DNA of 6,462 nt from Planctomycetota bacterium. Its GTDB lineage: Bacteria > Planctomycetota > UBA1135 > GCA-002686595. Below, in pieces: positions 1 through 5,846 of this stretch. Position 1 is the first letter of the stretch; the number at the start of each line of letters is the position of its first letter. Under the pieces are notes generated by a model, which searched no databases, was not told the origin of the DNA, and was given only the letters and a program-made list of their open reading frames with translations. The stretch lies in assembly GCA_021776885.1 (NCBI GenBank), contig JAJFFA010000527.1, positions 1 to 6,462 of the forward strand, read 5' to 3'. The position numbers and the translations under genes are program-made.

Positions 1-1
1 G

Positions 2-1360
2 ATCGCCGCCCAGGCCGCCGCCCAGGAGCAGCAGCTGGAAGCGACGCGCCAGCGCGACGCCGCGGAGGCCGTGACGCGCTTCCTCGAGCGCACCCTGCGC
101 CGCGCCAGCCCCTTCGAAGCCGAGAGCACCGAGAGCACCGACCCGCCCCTGAGCGACGTCCTGGCCTCGGCCAGCCAGGAGCTGGCCGGCTCCTTCCCCG
201 GGCGCCCCCTGCTCGAGGCGCGCCTGGCCCACACCCTCGGCGTCGCCTGGTCGGCCCTGACCCGCGAGGAGCAGGCCGGGCCCATGCTCGAGCGCGCCCT
301 CGCCCTGCGCGCAGCGGGCCTCGGCCCCGAGCACCCGGACACGGCGAGCACACGCCTCGAGCTCGCCACGCAGCTGATGAACCGCGGCGACCCGTCCCGC
401 GCGCGCAGCGAGTTCGAGCGCGCGATCGAGGGCCTCGGCGCCCGGCCCGAGACCCACGCCCGTGACCTCGTGGTCGCCCTGACGCGCCTCGGGCGCCTCG
501 ACTTCGAGGACGACCGACTCGACCAGGGCTTCGAACACCTCGAACGCGCGCGCAGCGTCGCCCTGGCCGAGTTCCCGGACGACGGCGAGGCCCTCGAGAG
601 CCTCGACTTCCTCGAGGCCCGGCTGCGCGCCGCGCGCGGGGACTGCGCCGAGGCGGCGCGCCTGGGCGAACTCGTGGTGCAGTCGATGCGCACCCGCGAG
701 GCGCCGCCCCTGGCCCGCGCCCTGGCCCTCAGCGAGTGGGCCTCGAGCCTCTCCTGCGCCGGGCGCCACGACCTGGCGGACGCCAGCGTCAACCAGGCGC
801 TGGAGCTCTTCGAAGCCGGCGTTGGGCGCGAGAACGACCTCTCCATCACCGCCCTCGAAGTCCTGGCCCGGGTGCGCGAGGCCCAGGGTCAGGTCGACGA
901 CGCCCTGGTCCTGGCCCAGGAGGCCGCCGAGTTGCGCCGCGAGGTCCAGCCCGCCGGCCACCCCGACCGGGTCTACGGCCAGTTCCTGCTGGCCCGCCAG
1001 CTGGCCCGCGCACGGCGCTGGGCAGAGGCCGAGGAGGCCTACTGCGCGGCCCTCGAGGGCCACGCGCTGCTCTACCCCGGCCCCGATCCGACGGACGAGG
1101 CGGCGATGATGCATGGCGAGCGCGGCAACGTGCGCCGCCTGCTCGGGCGCTTCGCGGACGCGGAGGCGGACCTGCTGCAGGCGCTGCGTCTCTTCGAGGC
1201 CGCCGTCGGCACGGGCGACCGTCGCACCCGGATCAACATGGACCAGCTGGTGCAGCTCTACCGCGCGTGGGAGCGCCCGGACGAAGCGCGCACCTGGGAG
1301 GCGCGCACCTGGGAGGCGCGGCTGGACGCGATTCCCCCGCCCGCGCAGGGCGTCGAGTAG
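2..1360 (+). CDS. TPR-repeat protein, C-terminal part (probable TPR half of a Ser/Thr protein kinase), 5' end outside window
   Basis: The frame is open from the left edge (452 residues visible), so the start lies upstream; a GTG at 71 is only an internal codon. The first 30 or so residues are an Ala/Gln/Glu/Arg-rich helix (AAQEQQLEATRQRDAAEAV) leading into RFLERTLRRASPF. That arrangement is typical of the linker after the membrane helix in bacterial Ser/Thr kinases carrying TPRs. About seven degenerate TPR units follow, with the family pattern ARLAHTLGVAWSALTREEQA, LERALALRAAGLGPEHPDTA, and later ARRWAEAEEAYCAALEGHAL and GRFADAEADLLQALRLFEAA. TPR arrays bind other proteins, so the likely role is docking partners or substrates. 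No kinase motif (HRD, DFG) is in the window, so the kinase assignment is inference; a stand-alone TPR regulator or a TPR-fused transcription factor is possible. A five-residue tandem duplication lies near the C terminus. The stop is TAG, ten bases before the convergent neighbour's stop. Confidence 0.8.
   Translation: MAAQAAAQEQQLEATRQRDAAEAVTRFLERTLRRASPFEAESTESTDPPLSDVLASASQELAGSFPGRPLLEARLAHTLGVAWSALTREEQAGPMLERALALRAAGLGPEHPDTASTRLELATQLMNRGDPSRARSEFERAIEGLGARPETHARDLVVALTRLGRLDFEDDRLDQGFEHLERARSVALAEFPDDGEALESLDFLEARLRAARGDCAEAARLGELVVQSMRTREAPPLARALALSEWASSLSCAGRHDLADASVNQALELFEAGVGRENDLSITALEVLARVREAQGQVDDALVLAQEAAELRREVQPAGHPDRVYGQFLLARQLARARRWAEAEEAYCAALEGHALLYPGPDPTDEAAMMHGERGNVRRLLGRFADAEADLLQALRLFEAAVGTGDRRTRINMDQLVQLYRAWERPDEARTWEARTWEARLDAIPPPAQGVE
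1286..1315 (+). repeat. 15-bp perfect tandem duplication inside the TPR gene
   Basis: The unit gcgcgcacctgggag occurs twice in a row (1286-1300 and 1301-1315), followed by a third partial copy (gcgcg, 1316-1320). It stays in frame and gives the protein sequence EARTW-EARTW-EARLD after the last TPR. The copies are identical at DNA level, which suggests recent replication slippage rather than an old protein repeat. Confidence 0.85.
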
Positions 1361-1370
1361 CTGCCCCGAC

Positions 1371-2081
1371 TCACCCGAGCCGCTTGCGTAGCGCCGGACT
1401 CTGGAGCTCGCGCAGGGCATGGCTGCCCACCCACTTCGGGGTGGCGTCCTCGAGCCTGGCCAGGCGCTGCGCGGTCTTGATCGCAGCCGCGTTGAGCGCG
1501 AGGTTGCGCTTGCCGACCGCGCGCAGCGCCATGTTCACGGCCTTCTTGACGAAGTTGCGCTCGTCGTGGGCCCCGGCCTCGATCAGCTTCAGGCCCTCGC
1601 GGAACGACTTGTCCGGGGCCGACTTGTCGTGGACGGTCAGGCTCCAGATCAAGGCGAAGGCGCTGCGCTTCGTGAACTCGGCCCGCGCCTTGGCCCAGCG
1701 CGGCACCATCTTCCAGGCGTGGGGCGTCTGGTCGAAGAGGTGGAAACAGGCGCTGTCCACGAGGGACCAGTTGTCGAAGTCGCGGGCCCACTGGGTCAGC
1801 TGCTTGACGCCCACGCGCTCGGGCTCGTCGACGAAGACGGCGAGCAAGCGCGCCTCGTAGCGCCCACTGGCCCAGAGCTCCTGCGCCAGCCCATGGTCCC
1901 GCCCCAGCTGCTTGGCGTACTGCTTGAGCTCTCCCACGGAGACCCCGAAGGGCCGCGTCGCGACGATGCCGTAGCGCTCGAGCTCCTTGATCTGCTTCTG
2001 CGTGCCGTGGCTCTCGAGCCAGGCCAGGGCCTGCTTGACGTCCACCGGCTTCGCCGGCCCACTCTGCTTGGCTGCACTCAT
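1371..2081 (-). CDS. DNA alkylation repair protein, AlkD-like (HEAT-like repeat glycosylase family)
   Basis: This 236-residue protein matches the DNA alkylation repair family (COG4912/AlkD) in length and in its all-helical HEAT-like pattern. Family members recognise alkylated purines such as N3- and N7-alkyl bases and hydrolyse the glycosidic bond to start base excision repair in the cytoplasm. By comparison with Bacillus cereus AlkD, the motif FDNWSLVDS holds W105 and the catalytic Asp D109 with the family's four-residue spacing. R139 in TKRSAFALIW matches the DNA-phosphate-contacting Arg. The motif FVKKAVNMALRAVGKRN is also diagnostic, but position 184 is Met where family members usually have Trp. 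The ATG at 2081 is supported by GGAG eight bases upstream, inside the last codons of the TAXI gene. The gap between the two genes is five bases, so it is almost certainly co-transcribed and probably translationally coupled. Family membership is firm; activity on a given lesion is inferred. Confidence 0.9.
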   Translation of the reverse strand: MSAAKQSGPAKPVDVKQALAWLESHGTQKQIKELERYGIVATRPFGVSVGELKQYAKQLGRDHGLAQELWASGRYEARLLAVFVDEPERVGVKQLTQWARDFDNWSLVDSACFHLFDQTPHAWKMVPRWAKARAEFTKRSAFALIWSLTVHDKSAPDKSFREGLKLIEAGAHDERNFVKKAVNMALRAVGKRNLALNAAAIKTAQRLARLEDATPKWVGSHALRELQSPALRKRLG

Positions 2082-2086
2082 TCGCC

Positions 2087-3385
2087 CTACTCCACGCGCC
2101 GGGTGTCGATCTCGTCCAGGAGCGCGCGCAGGTAGTTCTGGAAGATCAGGAAGGACTCGTTGGCCTGGACCTTCTCGTTGATCAGGCGCTCGAAGGCCTC
2201 GTGGCGGATCGAGTAGAGCTCGGCGCGCAGGTCGAGCAGGGGCACGCTCTCCGCCTGGATGCGAGCCGCCACCGACTCGAGCTTCTTGTAGTACTCGTCG
2301 ATGCGGTCCTTGTCGCGCTGGCGCATGCGCGCGGCCCAGGCGAAGAGCAGCGAGAACAGGGCGGCCGCGAAGCTGACCACCAGGCCGATCACCTCGGCGT
2401 AGGCGACGACCAGGGGCGGGTCGTCGCGCAGGTAGTGGGCCAGGGCTCCGGCGTGGAACGGCAGCTGCACCTCGTCGGGCGAGTGGCGCTCGCGGAAGCG
2501 CAGGGCCACGGGGTGGCTGCGGGCCAGGTCCGCGCGGCGTGCGAAGAGCAGCTCGGTCACGTCCTGGGCCAGGTCCGCCTCGAGCCCCTCGGGCGCCGCG
2601 AGTAGCGCGGTGACCGAGATCGTCGCCAGGGGCTGGCGCGGGTGCTCGCCGTACATACGCACCGGGATGCGCGCGGCGCGATAGAAGGGATGCGCCGTGG
2701 CGATGGCGTCGACCACCCCGCTGCCCGCCGGCAGATCGGCCCGGCCCAGCGAGACGAGCCGCGCGTGGCCCGCGTCGCAGGCCTGGATCACCGCCTCCGA
2801 GGGCAGGGCCGAGAGCAGGAAGGCGGCGTCCAGGTCCTGGTTCGGGTCCGCCAGGGCCGCCAGGGATTCCTCCGGCGACATGGAGCGCGCACGGATCTCG
2901 TCGGGGCGCAGGGCGAAGCACTCGAGCACGCTCAGGGCCAGGGCCTCGGTACCGCTGCCCGCGGGTCCGAGGGAGACGCTGCGCCCGGCGAGCTCCTCGA
3001 CCCCGGTCAGGGGCAAGGCGGGGTCGACCAGGAGGTGCAGCACCTCTTCGTAGAGCACCGCCAGGGCGCGGGCGGAGGGGGCGCCCTGGGTGTCGTTCTG
3101 GACGAAGGCCAGGTCGCACTCGCCGCGCTCGAGGCGCTCGACGTTCTCGCGACTTCCGGCGCTCTGCAGCACCCCGACCTCGAGCGGGGCCAGCGCCCGC
3201 GCCAGGACCTCCCCCAGCCCCCGGGCCAGGGCGTCGTAGGTGCCCCCCGGCGGACCGCCGGAGATGCGCAGCGTGGCGCGCGGTCTGGCCTGGAAGGCGC
3301 CCGAATAGAAGGCCAGCCCCAGGGCCAGGAAGCCCAGGAAGAGGACCCCGGCGAGGGCGGTTCTACGGTCGAGGAAGCGGGCCAC
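2087..3385 (-). CDS. TAXI-family solute-binding protein, membrane-anchored with cytoplasmic coiled C-terminal tail
   Basis: This 432-residue protein starts at GTG. Residues 10-28 form a hydrophobic signal anchor. Residues 37-316 carry TAXI (TRAP-associated extracytoplasmic immunogenic) features: ISGGPPGGTYDALA near 41-54, the AGSRENVERLERGECDLAFVQND-type stretch near 76-98, GPAGSGTEAL at 140-149 and the LDAAFLLSALPSEAVIQAC stretch at 185-203. These proteins bind small carboxylates or amino acids outside the membrane and normally deliver them to a TRAP permease. A second membrane helix lies at about 326-350 (VVAYAEVIGLVVSFAAALFSLLFAW), then a charged, probably helical tail of about 80 residues (RMRQRDKDRIDEYYKKLE onward). 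No TRAP permease gene is in the window, so a sensor or scaffold role is as plausible as transport. It is the first gene of a two-gene operon with the AlkD-like protein. The only weak point is the start: no clear Shine-Dalgarno sequence precedes the GTG, but no better in-frame start lies upstream. Confidence 0.85.
   Translation of the reverse strand: MARFLDRRTALAGVLFLGFLALGLAFYSGAFQARPRATLRISGGPPGGTYDALARGLGEVLARALAPLEVGVLQSAGSRENVERLERGECDLAFVQNDTQGAPSARALAVLYEEVLHLLVDPALPLTGVEELAGRSVSLGPAGSGTEALALSVLECFALRPDEIRARSMSPEESLAALADPNQDLDAAFLLSALPSEAVIQACDAGHARLVSLGRADLPAGSGVVDAIATAHPFYRAARIPVRMYGEHPRQPLATISVTALLAAPEGLEADLAQDVTELLFARRADLARSHPVALRFRERHSPDEVQLPFHAGALAHYLRDDPPLVVAYAEVIGLVVSFAAALFSLLFAWAARMRQRDKDRIDEYYKKLESVAARIQAESVPLLDLRAELYSIRHEAFERLINEKVQANESFLIFQNYLRALLDEIDTRRVE
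2090..2093 (-). promoter_or_regulatory. Ribosome binding site of the AlkD-like gene
   Basis: On the minus strand the sequence reads GTGGAGTAGGGCGAATG. GGAG sits eight bases before the ATG and overlaps the last two sense codons of the upstream TAXI gene. It fixes the start of the repair gene and implies translational coupling, because ribosomes terminating at the TAG are placed next to the new start. Confidence 0.75.
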
Positions 3386-3391
3386 GGGCCC

Positions 3392-3436
3392 AGGATAGCC
3401 AGGGGGGCTGGCCGCGGCGCGCGCAGGCGCTATCCT
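3392..3436. promoter_or_regulatory. Divergent promoter region with inverted -10-like boxes
   Basis: The intergenic region carries AGGATAGC at 3392-3399 and its exact reverse complement GCTATCCT at 3429-3436. Each gives TATCCT reading outward, which fits the bacterial -10 pattern TAnnnT. The minus-strand box ends six bases before the GTG of the TAXI gene, so transcription would begin at or next to the start codon (a leaderless message). The plus-strand box would give the aldolase a leader of roughly 65 bases. No good -35 box is visible on either side. An operator for a dimeric regulator is an alternative reading. Confidence 0.45.
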
Positions 3437-3507
3437 CTTTGCCTCGAAAGCCAGATCCGCCGCGCCCGAGAGAGGCCCGGCCGCCCCCAGGAACCGCCTT
3501 CACTGCC

Positions 3508-4398
3508 ATGAGCTTCGAACGTCAACTCGAGAAAGTCCGGACCCAGGACGGCTTCATCGCGGCCCTCGACCAGAGCGGCGGCAGCACGCCCAAGGCCCTG
3601 GCCCTGTACGGAGTGCAGGAGAGCGAGTACTCCGGCGACGAGGCCATGTTCGCCAAGGTGCACGAGATGCGCACGCGCATCATGACCTCGAAGAGCTTCG
3701 GCGGGGACCGCATCCTCGGCGCGATCCTGTTCGAGAACACCATGGACCGCGAGGTCGCCGGCAAGCCGACGGCGCACTACCTGTGGGAAGTGAAGAACGT
3801 CGTGCCCTTCCTCAAGGTCGACAAGGGCCTGGCGGACGAGGCGAATGGCGTTCAGGTCATGAAGCCCATGCCCGACCTCGACGCGCTCCTGGCGCGGGCC
3901 AACGCGGCGGGCGTCTTCGGCACCAAGATGCGTTCGGTGATCAAGAGCGCGAACGCGGACGGGGTCAAGGCCGTCGTCGAGCAGCAGTTCGAGGTCGGCA
4001 AGCGCATCCTCGACGCGGGCCTCGTGCCGATCATCGAGCCCGAGGTCGACATCCACAGTCCGTCGAAGAAGGAAGCGGAGGCGCTGCTGCGCAGCGCCCT
4101 GCTCGAGCAGCTCGACCGGGTCCCCGAGGGCAAGCAAGTCATGCTGAAGCTGACCCTGCCCGAGGAGGACGGCTTCTACACGCCCTGCATCGACCACCCG
4201 CGCTGCCTGCGCGTCGTCGCCCTCTCCGGGGGCTACTCGCGCGAAGAGGCCAACGCCCGGCTGTCGCGCAACAAGGGCATGATCGCCAGCTTCTCGCGCG
4301 CCCTCAGCGAGGGCCTCTCGGCGCAGCAGAGCGCCGACGAGTTCGACTCCATGATGGACGCCTCCATCGGCAGCATCTTCGAGGCCTCGAAGACCTGA
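3508..4398 (+). CDS. Fructose-1,6-bisphosphate aldolase, class I
   Basis: This 296-residue protein closely follows the bacterial class I aldolases of the staphylococcal type, also about 296 residues. It cleaves fructose 1,6-bisphosphate to dihydroxyacetone phosphate and glyceraldehyde 3-phosphate in glycolysis, and runs in reverse in gluconeogenesis, through a Schiff base and without metal. Visible landmarks are GFIAALDQSGGSTPKAL (D21), VPFLKVDKGL (K103, K106), GTKMRS (K140, R142), LVPIIEPEV (E177, E179), VMLKLTLPEE with K214 as the expected Schiff-base lysine, and the phosphate-binding VVALSGGYSR at 237-245. All key residues appear present. The ATG at 3508 begins at the conserved MSFERQLEKV; an upstream in-frame TTG at 3439 would add a Pro/Arg-rich stretch unlike the family. 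The Shine-Dalgarno signal is weak (AGGA, about 15 bases upstream). It appears to be a single-gene unit, with a divergent neighbour upstream and a terminator downstream. Confidence 0.96.
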   Translation: MSFERQLEKVRTQDGFIAALDQSGGSTPKALALYGVQESEYSGDEAMFAKVHEMRTRIMTSKSFGGDRILGAILFENTMDREVAGKPTAHYLWEVKNVVPFLKVDKGLADEANGVQVMKPMPDLDALLARANAAGVFGTKMRSVIKSANADGVKAVVEQQFEVGKRILDAGLVPIIEPEVDIHSPSKKEAEALLRSALLEQLDRVPEGKQVMLKLTLPEEDGFYTPCIDHPRCLRVVALSGGYSREEANARLSRNKGMIASFSRALSEGLSAQQSADEFDSMMDASIGSIFEASKT

Positions 4399-4414
4399 GC
4401 GCGAGCCGCGCGAC

Positions 4415-4431
4415 GGGTGGCCTGGCCACCC
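4415..4431 (+). other. Short hairpin downstream of the aldolase gene
   Basis: GGGTGG (4415-4420) and CCACCC (4426-4431) pair perfectly around a five-base loop, 17 bases after the aldolase stop. It has no T-run after it. It may protect the 3' end or act together with the stronger hairpin 20 bases further on. Confidence 0.5.
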
Positions 4432-4450
4432 GAGAGCGCCCCGAGACACC

Positions 4451-4484
4451 CGAGAGCCCGCCATTGGCGGGCTCTCGTCGTTCT
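4451..4484 (+). terminator. Intrinsic terminator of the aldolase gene
   Basis: CGAGAGCCCGCC (4451-4462) and GGCGGGCTCTCG (4466-4477) form a perfect 12-bp stem with loop ATT, followed by TCGTTCT. The stem is very stable, but the T-tract is short and interrupted, as often seen in GC-rich genomes. An 11-bp direct repeat (CACCCGAGAGC at 4427-4437 and 4447-4457) gives the 3' arm a second, weaker pairing partner upstream. Confidence 0.75.
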
Positions 4485-4597
4485 GGGGGGCGGGGCTCGG
4501 CAATATCTGTGTGCAAGGGCCAGGGAGGCCTGCTACCCGGAGGCCCAGGGCGCCTAGCGCATGGGCTGCCGTCCCCGCGGCTGCCCACTGCCCCCCC

Positions 4598-4602
4598 AGA
4601 GG
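4598..4602 (+). promoter_or_regulatory. Ribosome binding site of the propeller gene
   Basis: AGAGG lies five bases before the ATG at 4608. It decides the start within a much longer open frame and places the signal peptide exactly at the N terminus. Confidence 0.65.
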
Positions 4603-4607
4603 TTCCC

Positions 4608-5792
4608 ATGCGTGTCCTGCCCTGTCTCTCCGCCCTGCTCGCCCTCCTGCCCGTCCTCGCCCCCTCTGCCGGGGCCCAGGACCTCCTGGTCACGAGTCGC
4701 TTCGGCGACGAGGTCCTGCGCTTCGATGCGGCGGGCAACTTCCAATCCGTGTTCGCCCGGCGCGACCTCGACAACCCGGTGGGGCTGACCTTCGGGCCGG
4801 CCGGCGACCTCTACGTCGCGAACGCCATCGACAACCGCATCGTGCGCTACGACGGCGCGAGCGGCGCCGCCCTCGGAGTCTTCGTCGAGCTCGCGAACAA
4901 CTGCGGCGTGCGCCAGATCCAGTTCGGTCCCGACGGCCACCTGTACGTCGCCTGTGGCTCGTCGAATCGCATCCGTCGCTACGACGGGCAGAGCGGTGCG
5001 CCCCTGGGCCTGTTCGCCAGCGACCCCAGCCTGAACGGCCCGACGAGCTTCACCTTCGGCCCGGACGGCGACCTGTTCGCGGTCAGCGTGCTCGGCAACC
5101 GCATCGTGCGCTTCGACGGAGACAGCGGCGCCTTCGTGGAGATCTTCTCGGCTGGCCCGCACCTGGCGGGTCCCCACGACCTCTCCTTCGGCCCCGACGG
5201 TCGGCTCTGGGTCAGCAACGCCTTCTCCACCCGCATCGTGCGCCTGGACCCGGACAGCGGAGCGCTCTTCGACGTCTTCATCGATGACCCGGCCCTGGCC
5301 AACCCCCTCGGCATGGCGTTCACCCCGGATGGAGCGCTGCTCGTCGCCAACCAGAGTGCGGACGAGGTGCTGCGCTACGACGCCTTGACCGGCGCGCCCC
5401 TGGGCCCCTTCGTGGTCGCCGGCTCCGGTGGGCTGTCGGGTCCCCTCTTCCTCGTGCTCGCCCCCGGCGTCCAGACCCCCGAAGCCCTGGCCCCCGTACC
5501 GGGCCGCGCCGGAGAGTCGAACCTGTTCGCGGCCCAGGGTTTCGCCCCCGGCTCCAGCGCTGCCCTCTTCGTCTCGAGCCAGACGGGCAGCCACCCCGTG
5601 CCCCAGTGCCCCCAGTCCCCCCTGGGCCTCGCGGCACCCCGCCGCCTGACCCTGGGCGTCGCGGACGAGGGTGGCCGGCTGTACGTCCACACCCACCTGC
5701 CCGCGGTCCTCAGCGGCCTCACCCTCGAGCTGCAAGCGATCGAGCTCTCGACCTGCCGCGTGGGCGGCGTGACGCACTTCACCCTCCCCTGA
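4608..5792 (+). CDS. Secreted NHL/SMP-30-like six-bladed beta-propeller protein with C-terminal beta domain
   Basis: The 394-residue protein opens with a classical signal peptide (MRVLPCLSALLALLPVLAPSAGA, likely cut before QD at 24-25). Five near-identical units of 43-44 residues follow, each with the core FGPDGxLYVxxxxxxRIVRYDGxSGA, at residues 63, 106, 150, 194 and 238. The N-terminal half unit (DLLVTSRFGDEVLRFD, 25-40) and the strand near 278-286 (GPLFLVLAPG) could together make the sixth blade and close the ring. Residues 290-394 are a separate beta-rich region (FAPGSSAALFVSSQTGS, PQCPQSPLG, LTLELQAIELSTCRVGG) with two Cys that could form a disulfide. It resembles a C-terminal domain I associate with secreted planctomycete proteins. 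The binding partner is unknown. No catalytic or metal site of the SMP-30 lactonase type is evident, so a binding or scaffolding role outside the cytoplasm is more likely. Confidence 0.88.
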   Translation: MRVLPCLSALLALLPVLAPSAGAQDLLVTSRFGDEVLRFDAAGNFQSVFARRDLDNPVGLTFGPAGDLYVANAIDNRIVRYDGASGAALGVFVELANNCGVRQIQFGPDGHLYVACGSSNRIRRYDGQSGAPLGLFASDPSLNGPTSFTFGPDGDLFAVSVLGNRIVRFDGDSGAFVEIFSAGPHLAGPHDLSFGPDGRLWVSNAFSTRIVRLDPDSGALFDVFIDDPALANPLGMAFTPDGALLVANQSADEVLRYDALTGAPLGPFVVAGSGGLSGPLFLVLAPGVQTPEALAPVPGRAGESNLFAAQGFAPGSSAALFVSSQTGSHPVPQCPQSPLGLAAPRRLTLGVADEGGRLYVHTHLPAVLSGLTLELQAIELSTCRVGGVTHFTLP

Positions 5793-5828
5793 CGCCGCAT
5801 GCGCTGTCAGGCAGGATCGGGCGCCCCT

Positions 5829-5836
5829 GCTAGACT
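5829..5836 (+). promoter_or_regulatory. Possible -10 box before the basic-tailed exported protein
   Basis: GCTAGACT in the 54-base gap shares six of eight bases with the GCTATCCT boxes of the divergent region and fits TAnnnT. It ends ten bases before the ATG at 5847, so a message starting there would have almost no leader. No -35 box is evident, and read-through from the propeller gene is equally possible. Confidence 0.3.
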
Positions 5837-5846
5837 GTGGCTTCCC

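Noticed and set aside
736..1860. 374-residue plus-strand frame crossing the TPR gene and the AlkD-like gene
   Set aside because: It runs through two recognised genes on different strands and its product is Arg/Gly/Pro low complexity, typical of an out-of-frame reading in GC-rich DNA.
2082..3119. N-terminal extension of the AlkD-like gene (a 582-residue frame)
   Set aside because: The added 346 residues are out-of-frame TAXI sequence (Arg/Pro/Gly-rich). ATG 2081 with GGAG eight bases upstream is the sensible start.
3439..3507. Upstream TTG start adding 23 residues to the aldolase
   Set aside because: The added sequence is Pro/Arg-rich and absent from the family, whose members begin at the equivalent of MSFERQLEKV.
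2642..3511. 289-residue plus-strand frame opposite the TAXI gene
   Set aside because: It is a compositional shadow rich in Gly, Arg and Gln with no recognisable motif; the minus strand carries the conserved TAXI pattern.
4501..4597. Promoter for the propeller gene around the AT-rich patch CAATATCTGTG
   Set aside because: A promoter is expected after the terminator, but no hexamer pair with sensible spacing could be picked out, so I left it unannotated.
3783..4607. N-terminal extension of the propeller gene into the aldolase gene
   Set aside because: It would read the aldolase out of frame and bury the signal peptide inside the protein. ATG 4608 has a good ribosome binding site.
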